Positions 49,788 through 59,400 of a stretch of 64,000 bases of DNA are shown here, one piece after another; within the stretch, counting starts at the first letter, position 1, and each line of letters begins with the position of its first letter. The position numbers and the translations under genes are program-made. This DNA is from JAICMB01 sp035295125 (lineage in GTDB: Bacteria > Acidobacteriota > Terriglobia > Bryobacterales > Bryobacteraceae), in contig DATGJP010000072.1 of NCBI GenBank assembly GCA_035295125.1, forward strand, positions 1 through 64,000, written 5' to 3'. A model generated the notes under the pieces. That model searched no databases, had not been told where the DNA came from, and saw only the letters and a list, made by a program, of their open reading frames with translations.

Positions 49788-51299
49788 CTACGCCCTGGCA
49801 GGCCGTCCGAACCAGGTTGCTAGCGCGTTCCCGAGTCCCGGCTGGGTTAGCTCTCCCACCCAGGCCACATATCCGTCGGGCCGAACCAAAACGGTGGGGG
49901 GAGCCGCTACCGCCCCGATCGCCGGCAGCTCCCACGACCCACTGTACTGGGCGTCAATCCGCTGAACCCGATCTGCCCATGGAGCTATGTCGGAGCCGCC
50001 GGGCTCGCCGAGATTGAGGAGCACCGGGCGGGCATCGTGGAGCACGGTGAAGACGCGCAACGGACCATTGGCCGTGACCAGGTCAAGATCGGGCATGCGG
50101 CGTCCGAGCAGCGGATGTCCTTCGCCGAGGTTGTAATGGACGTCGAGGCCCGACATCTCCGCGGTCAATCGCCTGCGCGGCTCGTCCATGCTGAGGAACT
50201 GTGAAACGTAGTCGCCCAAGGCCTTCGTGCGATCGTCCAGACGGCGAAGCGCCACTTGCGCCATCGTGTTGCGTAACACACGCGAAGCGATCGGGTGCCG
50301 CTCGGCGTGATACGTGTCGAGCAGGCTCGCCGGCGAGATCCCTTTGACCACTTGGGCCAGCTTCCAACCCAAATTCACCGCGTCCTGAACGCCGATATTA
50401 AGACCCTGGCCGCCAATAGGGGGATGCACATGCGCGGCGTCCCCCGCCAGCAGGACCCGTCTGTCGCGGTAGGCCGCAGCCTGGCGAGTCATATCGGTGA
50501 ATCTGGAAATCCAGGTCGGACTGTGAATCCCGTAGTCTGTACCGTACGCCGCGATCAGCGCCTCACTGACATCGCGCAGCGTTGGTTCGCTTGCGGGTCC
50601 CACCTGCCTTTCGGTCAGCACCACCCGCGCCCGCCGTCCATCCTCCAGTTTGCCAATCGCATGGATACCAACCGCGTCCTGCCGGAACCCCCATGCCGGC
50701 TCCTCCGCCGTCGCGACCTCAGCGATTAGCCAGCTCGTTGTCGGATCCCATCCGGAGAACTCGATGCCGGCCGACTTACGGATGAGGCTGCGTCCCCCGT
50801 CGCATCCTACGAGGTATTGCGCCCGCAGCGACCCGCCATCGGATACTTCGACGTCGACGCCTGTGTCGTCCTGCGCGAAGCCCGTCACTTCGCGTCCGCG
50901 ATAGATCGTCACCGCCAGCTCGCCAATCCAGTCGGCGAGAATGCGCTCGATGTGGTTCTGCCACAGTGCGAGCAAGTAGTTGTGCCGGGTGGGTAAGTCG
51001 CTGATTTTCAGAGGGATCTGGTGGAAGCTCAGGGCGGGATGCGTTTGGCCCTGCGAAAGGAATCGATCGGCAATTCCACGCTGATCGAGAATCTCAATTG
51101 TGCGGGAGTGCAGCCCGCCTGCCCGCGATCCGGCGAGATCCTGGCTATCGCGGCGCTCGGCGATGGCAACGTCGACGCCAGCCAACGCCAACTCGCCCGC
51201 TAACATAAGCCCGGTCGGGCCTCCTCCGGCAATCACGACGGCGTGCCTGCGCGATCGATATGTCGACAACAAATCCTGCATATCGCTCCTCCCATTCAT
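49788..51299 (-). CDS. FAD-dependent aromatic monooxygenase
   Basis: A 503-residue class A flavoprotein hydroxylase. The FAD-binding GGGPTG is at residues 25-30 (HAVVIAGGGPTGLMLAGELALAG) and is followed by the E49-R-R end of the second strand. The DG motif is VGCDGGRSLIRKSAGIEF, and the second FAD motif is VLLAGDAAHVHPPIGGQGLN. A thioredoxin-like C-terminal domain is present, as in PgaE, MhpA and rifampicin monooxygenases. It hydroxylates an aromatic ring using NAD(P)H and oxygen, and the substrate may be a phenol, polyketide or antibiotic. It is convergent with the LytTR gene and seems to be transcribed alone. Confidence 0.92.
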   Translation of the reverse strand: MNGRSDMQDLLSTYRSRRHAVVIAGGGPTGLMLAGELALAGVDVAIAERRDSQDLAGSRAGGLHSRTIEILDQRGIADRFLSQGQTHPALSFHQIPLKISDLPTRHNYLLALWQNHIERILADWIGELAVTIYRGREVTGFAQDDTGVDVEVSDGGSLRAQYLVGCDGGRSLIRKSAGIEFSGWDPTTSWLIAEVATAEEPAWGFRQDAVGIHAIGKLEDGRRARVVLTERQVGPASEPTLRDVSEALIAAYGTDYGIHSPTWISRFTDMTRQAAAYRDRRVLLAGDAAHVHPPIGGQGLNIGVQDAVNLGWKLAQVVKGISPASLLDTYHAERHPIASRVLRNTMAQVALRRLDDRTKALGDYVSQFLSMDEPRRRLTAEMSGLDVHYNLGEGHPLLGRRMPDLDLVTANGPLRVFTVLHDARPVLLNLGEPGGSDIAPWADRVQRIDAQYSGSWELPAIGAVAAPPTVLVRPDGYVAWVGELTQPGLGNALATWFGRPARA

Positions 51300-51410
51300 G
51301 AAGCGACTCTAAGCCATGACCCGGGTCTTGCCGCAAGCCCACCGGTGCGCGATATCCTAATAGTGGAGAGAGAGTGGCGAGCCCACCTTTATGGCTCAAC
51401 AGGTTGCGAG

Positions 51411-51440
51411 CCAAGGTGGGGCAGGCGGTCAGCCTGACCG
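51411..51440. repeat. REP-like arm, GGTGGGGCAGGCGG family
   Basis: CCAAGGTGGGGCAGGCGG followed by TCAGCCTGACC keeps the GGTGG.GCAGGCGGT..GCCTG core of the arms at 40413 and 51769. It overlaps the right side of the hairpin at 51382-51420. Confidence 0.5.
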
Positions 51441-51707
51441 TTTTCGGCCACGAGCTTCAGGTTCACGGACGCTGCTGCAAGCATGAGCGAGCGCACGGAC
51501 CTTTCCGGCGATGCCTGTGGCCTCCCGCTGACGGGGTCCGTCAGGATCTTAGTACCGGAAGCCAATGCGCTTCTGTTCGGGGCAAACCAGCGGCCTTAAA
51601 AGCACGGTGGATGGTTCTCATGTGGGAACCTCGCGGTTTCAGGAACGTTCCGAGTGCGGGTTGATGACTTTCGTCCTTTGGTGAAGGATCTTGTGCGACG
51701 CGGCACC

Positions 51708-51764
51708 GCCGGCTTAGCCGGCTTTTTGGCCGCCTGAAGGCGGCGTTACCCGTACCGGGTTTTT
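51708..51764 (+). terminator. Three consecutive hairpins, two with T-runs
   Basis: GCCGGC-TTA-GCCGGC is followed by TTTTT (51708-51727). GCCGCC-TGAA-GGCGGC lies at 51729-51744, and ACCCG-TAC-CGGGT runs into a T-run at 51748-51764. The first and third look like intrinsic terminators reading to the right. No gene ends just before them, so they may end an unrecognised small transcript or insulate the downstream barrel gene. Confidence 0.5.
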
Positions 51765-51768
51765 GATT

Positions 51769-51810
51769 CTGTGGAAGGGTGAAGCAGGCGGTTCAGCCTG
51801 TCCTTGGAAC
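51769..51810. repeat. REP-like arm, GTGGAAGGGTG family
   Basis: TGTGGAAGGGTGAAGCAGGC followed by GGTTCAGCCTGTCCTTGGAA is close to the two REPIN arms at 40413-40595, with the same TGTGGAAGGGTG head and CTTGGAA tail. Confidence 0.65.
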
Positions 51811-51923
51811 ACAGACGAAATCTCAAACCCTTACCAGAAATCCTACAGATTTTAACTCGGGTCGCCGGAGGATAGTTTGCCACCTCCTCGCAGCCGGCCG
51901 GGCCCCAATCCATTGAATAGGCT

Positions 51924-53414
51924 GTGTTAGAATCACGCGCAGTGACTAGGCTTCAGAGATCGTTTACGCCAATTCGACTGCTATTTACTACCTTGTCGAT
52001 CTGTCCGCTTATGGTCGCCCAGAGCGGTCCCCAACCGCTTGTCCCCGGCACCGTAGTAACGGGTCAGTGCCAGGGCCACGAGAGCGAACCCGGCTGCGTC
52101 CTGCCGAGTTTATTTGGTCCCCAGGGCCTGACGCTTTTCAATAACCCGGCCTTCTCCCACTTTGCGCATTTCGTAGGGTCGGCCCAGGAAACTCTGAACC
52201 AGACCGTCAGCACGGCCATCGCCACTCAACTGGCGATCTTGCCGCTGATCTCCCCGGCTTCGGGATTCACTTACAAGTACGACAGCGCCAGCGGCGCATT
52301 CGTGCGCACCACGACCAGTTTGGGACCGGTCTACACGGAGCGCGCGGAAACGATCGGCCGCGGCAAAGTGTCGTTCGGGGTAAGCTATCAACGTTTCCGG
52401 TTTCAGGATCTCGATGGAATCGATCTGCACAAGATTAATGCGGTCTTCACTCATGTGCCGGACACTGGTCCCAACCACACGCCCGAGCCTTACGAAGCCG
52501 ATGTCATCTCGACCGTCAACGACATCGATCTGAAAATGGACCAGACGGTGCTTTACGGCACGGTGGGAATTACCGATCACCTGGATATCTCGGTAGCCAT
52601 TCCGATTGTGGATGTCCGGATGGGGGCATCTTCGAATGCCACCATTATTCGTGTGTCCGGTCCTACATTTGTACCGGCTCCAGGTGTGCCGCCGGTTGGA
52701 AACCCGCACGAGTTCAACTCCTCGGGGGCTCTCACGAACATCTACACAGCGAACGGAAGCGCCAACGGCATCGGCGACGTGACCATCCGGGCAAAGGCTA
52801 ACGTGTACAGCAACGACAATCTGGGCGTCGCGCTGGCCGTGGATATCCGGACGCCGACCGGAAACGCGCGGGAGTATCTGGGATCCGGTGCGCTCGGCAT
52901 CCGGCCGTTCATAGCGATTTCGGGGCGCCGCCGTTTTGCTCCGCACCTGAACGTGGGGTACGGCTGGAACGGGCAATCCATTCTTGCGGGTAATATCACC
53001 GGAACCACGATCAGCGAGGATGCATCCGGGAACACGACCATTCAGAACGGCCCTGCGACGAAGCAAAACCTTCCCAAACAGTTCACGTATGCGGCCGGAG
53101 CCGACGCCGGAGTTACCAAGCGTCTGACGTTGTCCTTCGATTATCTCGGTGAGATTCTTATCAACGCGCCGCGGACCTTCAATTCGAGCTTCACGACACA
53201 GAACATTGCGGGAGGCACCGGCGCATTGACGCTGCCAACGATCAGCGGCGGCAGCGACACAATTGGGCTGAACAACGGTGCCGTCGGCGTGAAATATAAC
53301 CTTTTCGGGAAACTCGTGTTAATCGGCGATATCCTGTTTCGGCTGGACAACCGGGGACTGCGTCAGAACGTAACGCCTCTGATCGCCCTTTCGTACAACT
53401 TTGGCGGTCAATAG
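51924..53414 (+). CDS. Predicted outer-membrane beta-barrel (transporter-like)
   Basis: A 496-residue exported protein starting at GTG 51924, or at GTG 51942, which gives MTRLQRSFTPIRLLFTTLS. A signal peptide ends near PLMVAQ. After about 130 residues, alternating hydrophobic strands begin (RGKVSFGVSYQRFRF, TVLYGTVGITDHLDISVAIPIVDVRMG, VTIRAKANVY, VALAVDIRTPTG, HLNVGYGWNGQS) and end with VTPLIALSYNFGGQ, a typical barrel C-terminus with an aromatic near the last residue. This pattern fits the phenol-degradation MetA/transporter barrel group. The cargo is unknown. It converges with the giant kinase gene, eight bases apart. Confidence 0.75.
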   Translation: MLESRAVTRLQRSFTPIRLLFTTLSICPLMVAQSGPQPLVPGTVVTGQCQGHESEPGCVLPSLFGPQGLTLFNNPAFSHFAHFVGSAQETLNQTVSTAIATQLAILPLISPASGFTYKYDSASGAFVRTTTSLGPVYTERAETIGRGKVSFGVSYQRFRFQDLDGIDLHKINAVFTHVPDTGPNHTPEPYEADVISTVNDIDLKMDQTVLYGTVGITDHLDISVAIPIVDVRMGASSNATIIRVSGPTFVPAPGVPPVGNPHEFNSSGALTNIYTANGSANGIGDVTIRAKANVYSNDNLGVALAVDIRTPTGNAREYLGSGALGIRPFIAISGRRRFAPHLNVGYGWNGQSILAGNITGTTISEDASGNTTIQNGPATKQNLPKQFTYAAGADAGVTKRLTLSFDYLGEILINAPRTFNSSFTTQNIAGGTGALTLPTISGGSDTIGLNNGAVGVKYNLFGKLVLIGDILFRLDNRGLRQNVTPLIALSYNFGGQ

Positions 53415-53422
53415 ACAGCCAC

Positions 53423-56400
53423 TCAGAATTTGCTGATTTCCCGAATCGTCCAGCGGGATCCGGCCTTTACCAGGGAAACGCGAACCCGTTCGTTGGGTTG
53501 GCTGTAATGGCCGCCTCCGGCGACCACGCTAAGACTGCGGGTGCATGTCACGGTTGCGGAATCTCCATTCACCTGTGGCTGTTCGGTGGCGCGGATCTGA
53601 AAACTGACGGACTTGTATTGCTTCAGTTCCGAACTGAGGCCCGCCGGTAACGGACTGTAGACCCGGGCCATCGCTTGCGGATCTTTGTTGTTATAGGCCG
53701 TTTCGAATTCCGCAAGTACCTGCACAATCGCCTGTGCGTCGGCGGCCTTTCCGGCCTTCTCTTGTTCGGCCAGTTTTTCCTGCCTCTCGCGTTCCGCGGC
53801 GGCCGCTGAGGCGGCGGATTCGCGCTTTTGGATCGCATCGAGCAGCGTGCGGGCATCCTGGGCGTGCGGGCTGCCGGAGTGACGCGTCAGGTAATCCTGC
53901 AACGCGGCTTTGTTGTTCCTGTCGACGGCGTCCCAGTCGGCCTGCTCCTTACGTGCTGTCTCCGCCTGCCGCAACTGGTCAATTCGAGATTGAGCCTCGC
54001 GCTCATGCGCACCGCTGGGGTGTTTCCGAACGTAGTCCTGCAGTTCTTCGATTCGCGACGAATTGGCAACCCGCGACCAATCCTGCGCTTCTGTATCCAC
54101 GGGCTTGTTTTCGGTGGTAGTCACCGGCGGCAGTTTCGCCATGGCGATTTGCGTCTGGTTTGGCCGAATCTGCGCGCCGGCATCGAAGCGGGTTTCCCAG
54201 CGCGCGGGGGTATAACCATCCTTCGTGAGCTCGACAGCATGGGCGCCGACGGAAACTTCGGTCCGCAGATGACCATTCGCGTCGGTTTCTCCGGCCGCCT
54301 GGCCGTCGATCTTCAGTTGCGCGTGCGGCTGTGCGCCTGCGATTTCCAGTACCGCTGCCGCGGGGGAGAGTGCAAACCGGATCTGCTTCTCCTCGCCTTT
54401 AGCTACAACGGCCGTTTGCGCGCCGGGGCTACGGTAATTGTCCTTTTCCACGCGGACCGAGTATTCCCCGACCGGAACTGGAATTCGCAGGACGCCATGC
54501 TCGGTTCGCCGCGCATACAAGCGGTCATTGATGTAAATCCTGGCATCGTCCTGCCCGGCGTTGACTACCAATACTCCGACTTCGCGATTGAGCGCCAGGA
54601 AGACGTTCACGGCTGGATTCGGACGGATATCCACCACCATGGACCTGCCGCCGACCGAGATTTCGCGCTGCCCTTCGTGAAGTTGGGTCAACGCCGCTGA
54701 GCTACCGGGCTTGGTTTGGCCCGCGGATGATCCGTCCACCATCACCGGACCGGCGTCGCAATTGCACGCGATGGCTCCGTTAGCGCCGGCATTGGCGATG
54801 ACGGCCGCTTGCACATTCTTCGCGGAGACAGCGCCGATCAATTCCGGGCGCGCTCCGGCGGCGCTTTGCCATTCGGCGCTGAATTCGGCATCTCCGCCGG
54901 TAACCCGGATGCTGTGCTGCCCGGGCGCCAAACCGGAAATCGAGAACTGGCTGTCGCGCAACGCGCCGGCCGGACGTCCATCGAGAACCACGCTCCCACT
55001 TTCGAAATTGGTGTTGATTTGCAGTACTTCGGGAAGCGGTTCGAACACGAGCGGTACGCGCAAATCCGTTTGGCCGCCCGAAACCGATAACGGCAGCGAG
55101 ATCGGCCGGAAGCCATCTTTGCCGGCGGTAAGCGTGTAGTTGCCGGGCGGAAGTTTCAGGACACACTGTGGGGTGACGCATTGCGAGCCGGCAACCGAAA
55201 CGGAAGCGCCGGCTATATCGGACGTGACCGTCACCGAAATGTCGCGCGACGACTTCAGCAATGGCCGAATCCCCAGCGTGCCCGCAATCAGCACAACCGC
55301 GGCGCCTGCCGCAATTACAATCTGCTTGCGATACCTCCCCAGGACGCCTGCCAGCCGCGCCCGGTCAAGCTGCTTCCGCCGGAAGGCGATGGCCTGGCCG
55401 GTCTGAGCCGCCACGGCCGCCAAGTCGGCGTCTGCTTGAACAGCAGAAGCTATGGAAGCCACCCTGGCGCTCAATGGATCCAGGTCGACGGACTGTGCGG
55501 CACGTTCCGCCGCGGACTGAATCTGGCGCAATTCCTCGCGGACCGCGGCGCGATCCTTTTGCCATTGTTCTTCGATCGACCGTCGGGTAGACTGCAGCCG
55601 TGAATCGTCGGGGTATTCGCGAAGCGCTTCTTCCAGGCCCGCCAAGGCGCCAGGCATATCATTCGCGTTGCGCAACTCGGACGCGCGTCGCAGTGCGGCA
55701 TCGATCGCCGTTGTGCGCCTGCCCTTCGCGATCGCCTTTAAAAGCTCGCTCGGAATGGGATAGCTCAGGTCGGCCGATTGCACGAGCGTAATCAAGCCTT
55801 CGGCCCTGGACCAATCGGGATCGGCGAGGGAGCGCGCGTGCTCCATCAGCTTTTCCAGAACCGTCTTCCGTAAACCCGCGTCGTCGGCGCTCCAGCGGAG
55901 TGCTTCGGCCGCTTGTTGGTCGAATTCCTGCCAGTTCCCGCGTTCGCGCGATTTCCGCAGAGCGCCCAACAAGTCGTGAATCCGTTGGTGTTTCTCGCGA
56001 AGCTCATCGAGCTTCCGCAAGAGCTCGCGTAATTGGGCCGCGTCCGGCAGGTCGGCGATGGCCCGCATGAGCAACTCACGGGCTTTGCCGAACTGCGCCG
56101 CATTGACCAAAGGCTCGATCTGCCCGATCCACCGGGCAATGGCGTCGGTTTTAGCGCGTTCGCCGGCGGCGCGTACACGCTCAATCTCCCGCGCCAAGCC
56201 GGGAAACTTCTCGTAGACGGACGCCAGCTTGGTCCATTGCTCGATCGCGAGATCCCAAGCTCCAGCGGCTTCGTGAGCCTTGGCCTGAGAAACCATCGAT
56301 TGCACCAGTTCGAGCTTATTGCGCGTGAGACGGAGCTCGTTTGCGATCCAGGCGTCGTCCGGATACTGGCCAAACGCCTTTTCCAATGTGGCGGCTCGCG

Positions 56401-59400
56401 ACCCGAGATCGGTCTCCCGCTCCACGCTGCGGCTGATTTCCTCCAACTCACCAGCGCGGCGGCCTCGTTCCGCGTCCGCTTCGAGAGCGCGGAAACAGAC
56501 ATGCTCCGGATAGAGCGTCAGGTACTGCCGGCAAATTTCCAACGCCGCTGCAAAATTCCGCTCGCGAACCGCATTGCCCGCGCGCTCGATATCCGAAAGA
56601 TGACGGAGCGGTTGGGCAGCCGCGGAGCGGATCTCCTCGTCGCCGGGGTATTGACTGACGATGCGTTCGGCAGCGCTCCGGAATTCCGCCAATTTCCCGG
56701 ATCCTTCGGCGCGCGCGACGGGGGCATCCATCCCGCGAAGTTCATCCAGGTCCTGCTGCCGGCGGCGACGGCGCTCCTCCACCTGCCGTTCTTCGTCGAA
56801 ACGCTTTCGCAATTGCGTGAGCGTGGCATCGCCGGGAAACACATTCAGGGCCTTCGCCGCTTGTTCAATGGCTTCCGGCAGCCGGCCCTGCTCCGCGAGC
56901 TGAACGCACTCGGTTGCCGCGGTCTGGATCGCGATCTTGCGGTCGTGGACCTTCTTAAGGTCCATAACCGAGCGGCGGGCAGTTTCCAGGATTCCTTCGC
57001 CGGGCCAGCGTAGAGCGCCTGCATCGAGCAGCTTCAGCGCCTCCTCAAAGGACGCGCTGTTGGCCAGGCGCACGGCGTCTTCGGCGGTTTTTCCGATGGC
57101 CGCCTTCTGCTCCATTGCGGCGACGTCTTGACGCAGGCGTTCGAGCTGGGCCTTCCAATCGGGATGCGTCCCAAAGCGCTCGGCGGAGTCCTGGAGCATC
57201 CGCAGGCCGTCCTGCGGTCTGCCCTGCGCGGCGGCGGCCCGAGCGAGAATCTCGCGCATTTCGCACTCGTTCCGGACCCGCAGCAGATCCGCGTCGCCGG
57301 CATACGTCTTGAGTGCCTCGTCGGCCCGCTTCCTGGCTTCCGTAAACTTTTGTTCACGCGTGAGCCGCTGCAACTCGTCCACGATTTGCGTGCGCGTCTG
57401 GTCTCGCTGGAACTGTTTTTGATCGGAGTGAATCGAGCTGCGCAGATCCAACAGGCGCTGGTCGCCGGGCCAACTGTTGAGCCCGCGCTCCACGATCAGC
57501 AAGGCATGCTCGAAATCGCGATCTCCGGCCATCGCCCGCGCGTCCTTCACCAGGGCGGCGATGGCGTCTTCACGCCGGCGGGCCTCCATGGCCTCCCGAG
57601 CACGGCCCAGGAGCGCGTCCAGTTCGGCATTTCCGGGAAACGAGGCGAGTGCGCGTTCCATCGCCTGGATTGCCTCTTCGTACTGCTGCTGCCCGATCAG
57701 ACTGTTGCCTTCGGCTTTCGCGCGTTCGAGTTCTTTGCGCGCCGCCAGTTCCTTTTCGGCTCTCGCCAGCAGCGAACCTAGAGATTCCTCGCCGGGATAC
57801 GTGCCACAAGCCTGGCCGAGGAACGTAATGGCTTCCTCCAGGCGCCCGGAATCGAGCAGCGACGCGGCTTTCGAAGCATCGCGGGCGATGGCCTGGGTGC
57901 GCTCCTGTTCCTCGCGGACCCGTTTCAGCCGTTCCGGGAGCCGGAGCAGCGACGGATCATCGGGATAGCGCTGCAGGGCGGACGCGCAGCGTTCCGAAGC
58001 TTCGTCAAAGCGCCCCTGTCGGGCCAGGCGGCCGCACTCGCGGATGGTCTCCTCGACCGTATTACGGCGCTCCTCGGCGGCTCTGCGCTCGGCCGAGGCT
58101 TGCCGGGCAAGGTCCAGCCCGGATTCCAGAAGCGGCTCACCGGGATAGCGCGCCGCCAGTTCCTCCAACACCTTCACCGCGGCATCGGGCTGTCTGTTCT
58201 GAAGAAGTGCCGCGGCCTCAGCGGCGCCTTTTTCCACGGCATCGCGACGCATCTTCGCGTCGCGTGCCTGTTCGATCCGGCTGCGGGACTCGGCTAACGC
58301 AGGCGAGGAGATTCCGACGCGAGAAAGCAGGTTGAGAGCTTCGTCGAAACGTCCTTCTCCAGCTAACCGTCCGGCCTCGGCATTCGTCCGGACGATAGCC
58401 TGTTCGCGCTCCCACTCACTCGCAGCGGCCTTTACATTTTCAAGCTGCCGCAACAGCGCCTGTTCGCCGGGGAAGGCTTTCAAGCCCTTCTCGAGGATGC
58501 GGCGGGCATCTTCAAAACGTTGTGCAGCCGCAAGATCGCGGCTTTCGCCTGCCAGCTTACCGATGGCGCGCTCCCGCTCGCGTTCAGCTCGTTTCCCCCG
58601 AAGCGAACTCAGGAGGCGCTCGACCTTGGGGGATTCCGCATCCCTGCCGAGACCCGCTAAGAAGTCGATCGCTTCATCGTAGGAGTCCGCACGGATGAGA
58701 CCTTCGGCCCGCTGCAGCGCCTCTTCAATTCGCTGCTCCCTCTGCCGGCGCTCGATTTCATGCTGGATTTTATCCAGAAGCTCGCCGGCCAGGGAGTTCT
58801 GCGGGTCGTGCTGCAGCGCCTCCGACACAGTGCGGTGAGCCGCTGTGAGATTCTGCTGGTCCAGCTCCCTACGGGCCTCGGCGATCAGCGCGTCGGCGGC
58901 TTTGCTGTGCTCCAGGAGCCCCCGGGCATTCTCCAGCCGTGCTTGAATGGTATTGCTCTCGGGATCGAGTTTCCGGGCGTTCTCGAGGGTGTGAACTGCG
59001 TCTTGAAAGTGGCGCTGGCCGAGCTGACTCTCAGCCGAATTCATCAGGGCTTCGATCTTGGGCAGCAGGGCGCGATGCTGCAACTGCTTCTGCAGACTCT
59101 CGCGCAACCCACGCGCTGCACGATTGGAAGGATCGAGGCCGAGCGCTTCAGCTACCAGCGAAAGAGCCGAATCGAGGTCGTTCTTCTCGACTTGATCCTG
59201 CGCCTCGTGAAGCAGCTCTTCGGCGCGCTGGCGTGCAAGATCGATACGCACGCCTTCGATATCGAAGCGGGCATCCTCGAGGCTTTGGTAACGTAGTTCA
59301 CGGTCTTTGGCCAGCAGGCGCAGAACGATGCGCTCGAGTGCATCGGGGCACTCGGGGACATAACTGCGAATCGAAGGCGGCTCGGCAAAACTGATTTTGT

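Larger units (their letters stand above)
51300..51923. other. 624-base gap with repeats and hairpins, no gene
   Basis: No convincing gene is visible. The gap holds a hairpin at 51382-51420 (CCCACCTT...AAGGTGGG), two REP-like arms in the same orientation (51411-51440 and 51769-51810), a short open stretch beginning MSERTDLSGDACGLPLTG near 51484 that soon stops, and three consecutive hairpins at 51708-51764. It may be the remains of a decayed gene or element. The promoter of the barrel gene at 51924 should be near its end. Confidence 0.55.
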
